A stretch of DNA of 11,761 bases from Planctomycetia bacterium. Its GTDB lineage: Bacteria; Planctomycetota; Phycisphaerae; Phycisphaerales; SM1A02. The position numbers and the translations under genes were made by a program. The stretch is from positions 1-11,761 of the forward strand of contig SYHM01000032.1 in NCBI GenBank assembly GCA_005799205.1, given 5' to 3'. Positions 6,883-11,761 of the stretch are shown one piece after another. The notes beneath the pieces are model-generated. The model was not told the DNA's origin, made no database searches, and saw only the letters and a program-made list of their open reading frames with translations. Each line of letters starts with the position of its first letter. Positions within the stretch are counted from its first letter, which is position 1.

Positions 6883-7962
6883 CTACTTGAATCGAACCTC
6901 GCCAGCGCCTCGTTCAATCGTCCCGATCACCACGGGCGACTCTCCTGCCCGCTTGAGCGACTTGATCATGCGGTCGACATGATCAGGGCGGGCGATGATC
7001 GTGTAGCCGATCCCCATGTTGAACACGCGAAACATCTCTTCTTCGTCGACTCCGCCATGCTTTTGCAAGAATGGGAAGATCGCAGGAGGAGTCCACGCAC
7101 GCTTCTCGATCACCGCATCAAACTTCTCCGGCAGCGCACGGTTCACGTTGCCAGGCAATCCCCCACCGGTGATGTGCGCCATCCCACTAATGGCCTTCTT
7201 CTTACGGAACGCGCTCACAAGTTTCACGATCGACTTTGCGTAGATTCGCGTTGGCTCGAGCAGTATCTCGCACAGTGTTTTCTCGCCAAGTTCGTGATAT
7301 GCCTTGTTGAGATCGAGTCCAGCATCGCGCACAATCCTTCGTACCAGCGTGTACCCGTTCGAGTGCACGCCTGAACTCGGCAGTCCGATGATGACATCGT
7401 TTTTCTTGACCCGCGTCGCGTCGATGATGTTGTCGTACTCGACGACCCCAACACAAAACCCCGCGATATCAAAGTCGCCAGGCTTATAAATGTCGGGCAT
7501 CTCGGCGCATTCGCCGCCGATCAGCGCACAACCCGCAATCTCACAGCCACGGGCGACTCCTTCAATCATCGCCGCCGTGTCAGTTGGCTGCAGCTTTGAA
7601 AGCCCCAAGTAATCAAGGAAGAAGAGCGGCTCGGCTCCCTGCACAATGAGGTCGTTCACATTCATCGCGACGCAATCGATGCCGACCGTGTCATACACGC
7701 GCCGCTCAGCAGCCAGCAAGACCTTGGTTCCTACGCCGTCAGTGCACGCAACGAGCACTGGCCTGCGGTAGTTGCGCTTGAGACTCTTCTTTGTGAAGTC
7801 GAGCTGAAACAATCCTGCAAACGCTCCGTGTCGACCGAGCACCCGCGAGCTGTGCGTGCGCTTGAGAACTGGTCCAATGAGATCGACCACCGCATCCCCC
7901 GCGTCGATGTCGACGCCTGCAGCGCGGTATGTCAGTCCATTCTTCACGGGTGTGATGCTCAT
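6883..7962 (-). CDS. purM: Phosphoribosylformylglycinamidine cyclo-ligase (AIR synthetase)
   Basis: PurM catalyses step five of de novo purine synthesis, the ATP-dependent ring closure of FGAM to 5-aminoimidazole ribonucleotide, in the cytoplasm. The product is 359 residues from ATG 7962, close to the usual ~345. Family signatures run in order: YRAAGVDIDAGDAVV near the N-terminus (residues 12-26), the TDGVGTK nucleotide/phosphate loop (74-80), AMNVNDLIVQGAEPLFFLDY (99-118), GGECAEMPDIY (149-159, usually GGETAEMP), GLPSSGVHSNGYTLVR, and HITGGGLPGN. A GTG at 7977 would add five residues (MCNAT) with no family support, so I take 7962, which also has a -10-like box 6 nt upstream. No other pur gene lies nearby, so it is transcribed alone, divergently from sucD across 50 bp. 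Confidence 0.97.
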   Translation of the reverse strand: MSITPVKNGLTYRAAGVDIDAGDAVVDLIGPVLKRTHSSRVLGRHGAFAGLFQLDFTKKSLKRNYRRPVLVACTDGVGTKVLLAAERRVYDTVGIDCVAMNVNDLIVQGAEPLFFLDYLGLSKLQPTDTAAMIEGVARGCEIAGCALIGGECAEMPDIYKPGDFDIAGFCVGVVEYDNIIDATRVKKNDVIIGLPSSGVHSNGYTLVRRIVRDAGLDLNKAYHELGEKTLCEILLEPTRIYAKSIVKLVSAFRKKKAISGMAHITGGGLPGNVNRALPEKFDAVIEKRAWTPPAIFPFLQKHGGVDEEEMFRVFNMGIGYTIIARPDHVDRMIKSLKRAGESPVVIGTIERGAGEVRFK

Positions 7963-7968
7963 TGTCGC

Positions 7969-7974
7969 ATTACA
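7969..7974 (-). promoter_or_regulatory. -10-like TGTAAT, 6 nt before purM ATG
   Basis: Reading the minus strand, TGTAAT (5 of 6 matches to TATAAT) is followed by GCGACA and ATG 7962, so initiation at the usual distance would fall on the A of the start codon. There is no Shine-Dalgarno sequence and no clear -35. It occupies one side of the 50-bp purM-sucD divergent region. Confidence 0.45.
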
Positions 7975-7997
7975 CACGATCCGCGCCGATTGTGGCG

Positions 7998-8003
7998 TAT
8001 GCT
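7998..8003 (+). promoter_or_regulatory. -10-like TATGCT, 9 nt before sucD ATG
   Basis: TATGCT matches the -10 consensus at 4 of 6 positions and ends 9 nt before ATG 8013, predicting a leader of only 2-3 nt. The spacing equals that of TATGAT before the M3 peptidase. The intervening bases (CGCCGCCCC) contain no Shine-Dalgarno sequence. No -35 is recognisable. Confidence 0.35.
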
Positions 8004-8012
8004 CGCCGCCCC

Positions 8013-8942
8013 ATGTCGATTCTCATTGATGGCAGTACGCGTGTCTTGTGTCAGGGCATCACAGGCGCCGCTGGCGCATTTCACACCAAGGGCTGTTTGG
8101 ACTATGGAACACAGATGGTCGGTGGAACGACACCCGGAAAGGGTGGCCAGCGCGATGTGAATGGCCTACCGATCTTCGAAACCGTCCACGACGCGGTCAA
8201 GGCGACCGGCGCAGATGCGACGATGATTTTCGTGCCGCCCCCATTCGCAGGCGATGCGATCATCGAAGCGGCTGATGCAGGCATCGCGCTCATCTGTGCG
8301 ATCACCGAAGGCATTCCAGTGCAGGACATGATTCGAGTGCGTGCAACGCTCGCGAACTATCCCAACACAACGCTCGTCGGACCGAACTGTCCAGGAGTCA
8401 TCACCCCAGGCAAGAAGGTCGGCGAGAGCAAGTATGAGGGCGGATGCAAGATCGGCATTATGCCCGGGTACATCCACACCCACCGATCTGACGCTCCTTC
8501 ACGCAAGGCGGTCGGGATTGTGAGCCGCTCAGGCACGCTGACCTATGAGGCAGTCTGGCAATGCTCTGCGCGTGGGATTGGACAATCCACGTGCGTTGGA
8601 ATCGGCGGCGATCCAATCAAGGGACTTGACTTCATCGATGTGCTCGAACTCTTCGCGGCTGATCCAGAGACAAGCGCGATTGTGATGATCGGCGAAATCG
8701 GCGGGAGCGCCGAAGCCGACGCGGGACGGTGGCTGCAAGCGAACACGAAGAAGCCAGTCGTCGCCTTCATCGCTGGCCGCACGGCTCCTGCGGGACGGCG
8801 CATGGGTCATGCGGGAGCGATCGTGGGCGGCGCTGAAGACACCGCGCAATCCAAGATCGACACGCTGCGCGCGTGCGGCGTGCACGTTGCTGAGAGTCCT
8901 GCCGACATGGGTGCGCTCACGGCTTCTGTGCTTGGACTGTAA
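8013..8942 (+). CDS. sucD: Succinyl-CoA synthetase (ADP/GDP-forming), alpha subunit
   Basis: Alpha subunit of succinate-CoA ligase, the TCA-cycle enzyme interconverting succinyl-CoA and succinate with NTP formation. From ATG 8013 it has 309 residues, longer than the ~290 of E. coli SucD. The CoA-binding GITGAAGAFH (residues 16-24), GPNCPG (123-128), SRSGTLTYEA (171-180), GIGGDP (196-201) and GEIGGSAE (227-234) are all present. The phosphohistidine is His266 in RMGHAGAI. Most of the extra length lies in two loops, about 10 residues after GVITPG (134-144) and about 7 after GYIH (155-165), both flanking CKIGIMPG. The beta subunit gene sucC, normally immediately upstream, is not in the window; upstream is divergent purM. 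Malate-CoA ligase (MtkB) is related, but the overall match favours SucD. The ATG lies 50 bp from the purM start. Confidence 0.95.
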   Translation: MSILIDGSTRVLCQGITGAAGAFHTKGCLDYGTQMVGGTTPGKGGQRDVNGLPIFETVHDAVKATGADATMIFVPPPFAGDAIIEAADAGIALICAITEGIPVQDMIRVRATLANYPNTTLVGPNCPGVITPGKKVGESKYEGGCKIGIMPGYIHTHRSDAPSRKAVGIVSRSGTLTYEAVWQCSARGIGQSTCVGIGGDPIKGLDFIDVLELFAADPETSAIVMIGEIGGSAEADAGRWLQANTKKPVVAFIAGRTAPAGRRMGHAGAIVGGAEDTAQSKIDTLRACGVHVAESPADMGALTASVLGL

Positions 8943-8958
8943 GTTGGGACTGTAAGTT
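8933..8958 (+). repeat. 13-bp tandem duplication spanning the sucD stop codon
   Basis: TGGACTGTAAGTT (8933-8945) is followed directly by GGGACTGTAAGTT (8946-8958), identical at 12 of 13 positions. The first copy contains the sucD Gly-Leu-stop end. The second repeats the same bases out of frame in the intergenic gap. It looks like a slippage or local duplication event. Confidence 0.8.
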
Positions 8959-8987
8959 TGAGCTGTGACTCCTCACGAGTCCCCATC

Positions 8988-8993
8988 TACCAT
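8988..8993 (+). promoter_or_regulatory. -10-like TACCAT, 6 nt before the secreted SGNH-like gene
   Basis: TACCAT fits TANNNT at -12 to -7 relative to ATG 9000, the same spacing as at the barrel and purM genes. It lies in the 57-nt gap after sucD, which holds no obvious stem-loop terminator. No Shine-Dalgarno sequence precedes 9000. It supports choosing 9000 over the upstream in-frame start at 8958. Confidence 0.4.
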
Positions 8994-8999
8994 CGTGGC

Positions 9000-9962
9000 A
9001 TGAAGCTATTGCACGGCTGGTTCATTCCAACGTTCGTCGTGCTCTGCGCAGAGCTCGCCCGCGCCGCCGATCCGACATCGATCGCAGTCGTCACGCCGGG
9101 GCACCTCTATGACCGGATTGCAGTTGTTGGAGCGAGCGTTTCCGATGGTTTTGGAGTCTTCGTTGCTCCCGCCCCCTCGACCGCTGGCGCTGGTGCCGCT
9201 TCGCCATCGTCGCCCGCCGGAGTGCCCACGAAAGTCGACCTCTCGGATGCCCTTCGCGCCGCCGTCCCAACATCGCCCGGTCCAATCGTGCACCACTACG
9301 CAAGTGGGTTTTTCTTTTCGAACCCTGGTCCAGTCGGCACGAGCGAAATCGACCGCGCGCTTGCCGTCAAGCCAACGCTCGTGCTCGCGCTCGATTTTCT
9401 CTTTTGGTACGCCTACGGAACGGTCGGTGCAGACGGCGAAGTCATGCAATCTCAGCAGGAGCGCACAACCAATCTCGAAGTTGGGCTTCGTCAGCTCGAT
9501 CGGGTATTGAGCGCGGGCATCCCACTCATCATCGGTGATATCCCCGACATGAGCGACGCGATCGGCAAGATGCTCTCGGCCAACCAAGTTCCCGATCGTG
9601 CGACGCTCGAAGCGGTGAACGCACGAATCACTGCGTGGGTCGCGTCGAGGCCCAGTGTTCGGCTGATGCAGTTACGCACACTGCTCGCATCGCTGAAGAC
9701 GGGCGGCACGATCGAAGTCGCCGGACGCGTGTGGGATCCTGCACAACTGGGCTCGCTGCTGCAGCGAGATCAACTGCATCCCACCTTTCCAGGCACGCTG
9801 ATTCTTGCCGCGGGATTGATCGACCTTGCACGGACATACGACACGTCATCGCCTCCCCCGTTTGCCTTCGAAGTCGAACCGGTGGCAACCCGTGCGCGTG
9901 ACAACAAGCAGCTCAAGTCGGCAAAGCGGCCCCAGACGGCTAACGCGCCGACGCCTCGGTGA
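9000..9962 (+). CDS. Secreted SGNH/GDSL-like hydrolase-fold protein
   Basis: A 320-residue exported protein from ATG 9000. A signal peptide is clear: MKLLHGW followed by a hydrophobic core (FIPTFVVLCAELA) and an ARA-ADP cleavage region near residue 23. The mature part begins with a strand leading into VVGASVSDGFG (42-52), which resembles SGNH block I with Ser46 in the nucleophile position, and ends with RDQLHPTFPG (256-265), which matches block V (Asp257, His260). The usual block III GxND is not evident; a hydrophobic LALDFLFWY (129-137) sits there instead. A Pro/Ala/Ser/Gly-rich stretch (about 57-77) follows block I and looks like a flexible insertion. Ester or polysaccharide-deacetylation chemistry is possible in the periplasm, but substrate and activity are unknown. 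The C-terminal ~25 residues are Lys/Arg/Pro-rich. The last 23 nt overlap the convergent gene. Confidence 0.7.
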   Translation: MKLLHGWFIPTFVVLCAELARAADPTSIAVVTPGHLYDRIAVVGASVSDGFGVFVAPAPSTAGAGAASPSSPAGVPTKVDLSDALRAAVPTSPGPIVHHYASGFFFSNPGPVGTSEIDRALAVKPTLVLALDFLFWYAYGTVGADGEVMQSQQERTTNLEVGLRQLDRVLSAGIPLIIGDIPDMSDAIGKMLSANQVPDRATLEAVNARITAWVASRPSVRLMQLRTLLASLKTGGTIEVAGRVWDPAQLGSLLQRDQLHPTFPGTLILAAGLIDLARTYDTSSPPPFAFEVEPVATRARDNKQLKSAKRPQTANAPTPR

Positions 9963-11761
9963 CCCGCTTGAGTTCGGGCGCCAACCGTGCACGATCAACC
10001 TCGGGACGCGTCTTGCGCACCTGCAGATCGAACCATTCGAGGAGCGCGCGGTCGTTGATCGATGCGAGTTGAGGGGTCCACAGATGCCAGAGCATGTCCT
10101 GTTCGATCGCGCTGGGATCGCGAATGAGTCGATATGCGGCCAGAAACGCTTGACTCTCTCGTGCGCGAAAGAGTGGACCAACCGCAGCCGCTGCGCAGGC
10201 ACTCGCGCATTCGACCGATTTTGCTGAGGCCACCGACCAGAGTTGGATCGCCAGCGCATCGTCACCGCAGACCACGACATCGCGCAGCGCGCGCGCGTAG
10301 TCGTTGGGGTCGTTCGATGTCTTGGCTGCAACGAGCGCAAGTCGCGCCGACTCCCTCACATCGCTCTCTCCTGCTGATGCGTTGACCGTCACAGTCGTCG
10401 CCCGCGGCGGAACTGGTTGCGAGGGAGATGGAATCACCATCAGCGGATCGCCAATCAGCGTGATCCGCCATGTCGCATCAACGGGTGTGCCGCTCGCGCG
10501 CGCAGCGATCAGAAAAGGCACGAAACTTGACATGCGTCTTGCCACCAGCCGAGGCTGCACAAACGCCCCAAGAAAAGGTTCGTAGACGCTTCCTGAGTAC
10601 GCGTAGACGCCGTGCTCGAGCCACCGCCCGCCAACCGTCTCGCGACTCTCAGGTGCTGTAAGACTCCACGAGTGAATGAGGTGCATCGCCATCGGATGAT
10701 CGAGCAACGGCACATCTTCTGGGTGCAGCGGCACCGCCCCCCACACATTGAAGAAGTCCATGTTGCCCATCGTGTTCATGAAGAGCACGTCGGGCTTGAA
10801 TCCACCCATCAGCAGATTCAGCCATGCGAATTGAGATGTCTGAACGCCGGAATACTCGGTCGTTTGATACCCATCGGCGTTCAGCATCGTCACCGCCTCG
10901 GTCACGCCGTACTGGCCCCACTCACCATCGCTGGGGTACGTGTTCATCATCCACACCGTTCGAGGCGAGAGAAAGAGACTGCTCATCGCCATGTACGCGC
11001 TTCGAACTTCGCTTCCAAACACCCATGCAGCGATCGCCCACCGTGAACCGTCGGCATTCCTACACAGCGCATCCGTCACCGCAATCGCCTCTCCCTCTTT
11101 CACTGGCGTCACCTTCGGCGGAGCCCACTGCGCACCAGTGGGTGCGATCGCCTTTCCCGGAAGCGCACGGCAGATTGTCACAGCGTCGATCACATCGCCG
11201 AGCCCATTGAATGGCAGCCCTGTTGACCGAGCGACACTCTCGACAAGTGCAGAGAGTTCCTGAAGCTGCACAGCTGTCATGGTTGAGTTGGGGGTGCCGA
11301 ATGCACCATCGATCCAGTTGAGTGCCTGACCATGCCCTGCCGCGAGAGCAACTGCCGCGGGCCATGCGGGATCGTGCATCTCGGTGAGCACGATTCCAAG
11401 TGGATCCATTCGCACCGAAGCAAATGCTTCCGCGGGAGTCGTTGGCGTGACATCCCCTCCAGGAATTGTCCACGCGCGCGTCACAGCCATTCGTGCAGCA
11501 GCGCGGCGTTGATCTTCGGCGTCTGGCAACGTTCCAATCGACGTGCGGCGGATCACCTTGCTTGGCTTGAATGCGCGCACAAAGAGCGGCGCGAAGAACT
11601 CGTCTTCGATCAAGACCGGCCACCGCCCGCGCAGCGACCAGTGACTGATCTCGTCGAGGTAGGTCGCTCCATCGGGAACGAGCACAACCTTGTCGATCAC
11701 TTGCAACCGCATCTGCACTTGAAACGAGCGAACACCGAGTTGCGCCTGCCACGGAATCTGC
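9940..11761 (-). CDS. Large uncharacterised protein with TIGR03790/gingipain-like C-terminal motif (5' truncated by window edge)
   Basis: The minus-strand frame runs from the right window edge without a stop (the codons between 11761 and the GTG at 11718 read ...IPWQAQLGVRSFQV) to TAG at 9940-9942. At least 606 residues are therefore present and the true start lies outside. I do not recognise a characterised family. A central segment read from about 10632 back to about 10430, with GGRWLEHGVYAYSGSVYEP and ending TLIGDPLMVI, resembles the end of TIGR03790 proteins, which have a W..G.....GYV.EPYL.....WQTVVVGDPL pattern, and more distantly C25 (gingipain) peptidases. Where a caspase-like His and Cys might fall I see FMNTMGNMDFF and HLIHSWSL, without an obvious dyad. 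The N-terminal portion has VVLVPDGATYLDEI and WPVLIEDEFFAP. The final ~160 residues are Ala-rich and helical in character. Subcellular location cannot be judged without the N-terminus. Confidence 0.65.
   Translation of the reverse strand, partial: QIPWQAQLGVRSFQVQMRLQVIDKVVLVPDGATYLDEISHWSLRGRWPVLIEDEFFAPLFVRAFKPSKVIRRTSIGTLPDAEDQRRAAARMAVTRAWTIPGGDVTPTTPAEAFASVRMDPLGIVLTEMHDPAWPAAVALAAGHGQALNWIDGAFGTPNSTMTAVQLQELSALVESVARSTGLPFNGLGDVIDAVTICRALPGKAIAPTGAQWAPPKVTPVKEGEAIAVTDALCRNADGSRWAIAAWVFGSEVRSAYMAMSSLFLSPRTVWMMNTYPSDGEWGQYGVTEAVTMLNADGYQTTEYSGVQTSQFAWLNLLMGGFKPDVLFMNTMGNMDFFNVWGAVPLHPEDVPLLDHPMAMHLIHSWSLTAPESRETVGGRWLEHGVYAYSGSVYEPFLGAFVQPRLVARRMSSFVPFLIAARASGTPVDATWRITLIGDPLMVIPSPSQPVPPRATTVTVNASAGESDVRESARLALVAAKTSNDPNDYARALRDVVVCGDDALAIQLWSVASAKSVECASACAAAAVGPLFRARESQAFLAAYRLIRDPSAIEQDMLWHLWTPQLASINDRALLEWFDLQVRKTRPEVDRARLAPELKRVTEASAR

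Noticed and set aside
8943..8999. Rho-independent terminator after sucD
   Set aside because: I looked for a GC-rich stem followed by a T run and found none in these 57 bases.
1..11761. CRISPR array, tRNA/rRNA genes, transposases, toxin-antitoxin or other defence genes
   Set aside because: No regularly spaced repeats, cloverleaf-like segments, rRNA signatures or transposase/nuclease motifs were seen. The window is almost fully accounted for by the listed genes.

Overview
The window is a densely packed stretch of bacterial chromosome, roughly 58-60% GC by eye. It carries eleven coding regions on both strands, with no RNA genes, no CRISPR array, no mobile element and no gene-free stretch longer than about 60 bases. 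A signal-peptide-bearing outer-membrane beta-barrel protein points to a Gram-negative envelope. The gene repertoire, the general lack of Shine-Dalgarno sequences and the resemblance of several proteins (M3 oligoendopeptidase, SucD with extra loops, secreted SGNH-like protein) to what I recall from Planctomycetota, especially Phycisphaerae, make that phylum my best guess. This is inference; no marker gene in the window settles it.

Layout, left to right. (a) The 3' end of an ispE-like GHMP kinase (2-316) is followed by an M3-family oligoendopeptidase (352-2034). (b) A two-gene unit on the plus strand encodes a saccharopine-dehydrogenase-family oxidoreductase (2083-3156) and, 8 nt later, an aromatic-L-amino-acid-decarboxylase-type PLP enzyme (3165-4580). 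(c) On the minus strand there is an outer-membrane barrel gene (6393-5482) followed 16 nt later by a calcineurin-like metallophosphoesterase (about 5465-4584). (d) An ArfB-type ribosome-rescue hydrolase lies on the plus strand (6388-6876), its start abutting or overlapping that of the barrel gene. (e) purM is on the minus strand (7962-6883), divergent across 50 bp from sucD on the plus strand (8013-8942). (f) A secreted SGNH/GDSL-like protein is on the plus strand (9000-9962). Its 3' end overlaps by 23 nt a large minus-strand gene (9940 to beyond the right edge) with a TIGR03790/gingipain-like C-terminal motif.

Most genes are housekeeping: isoprenoid precursor synthesis, peptide turnover, purine synthesis, the TCA cycle and ribosome rescue. 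The less ordinary parts are the dehydrogenase-decarboxylase pair, the two uncharacterised exported or envelope proteins, the large TIGR03790-like protein, and the promoter architecture. At three transcription-unit starts (barrel, purM, secreted SGNH) a -10-like hexamer sits exactly 6 nt before the start codon. At two more (M3 peptidase, sucD) one sits 9 nt before it. This is what leaderless or near-leaderless mRNAs would look like. Only the dehydrogenase gene has a clear Shine-Dalgarno sequence. I see no convincing undescribed multi-gene system; the leaderless pattern and the dehydrogenase-decarboxylase pair are the most rewarding leads.
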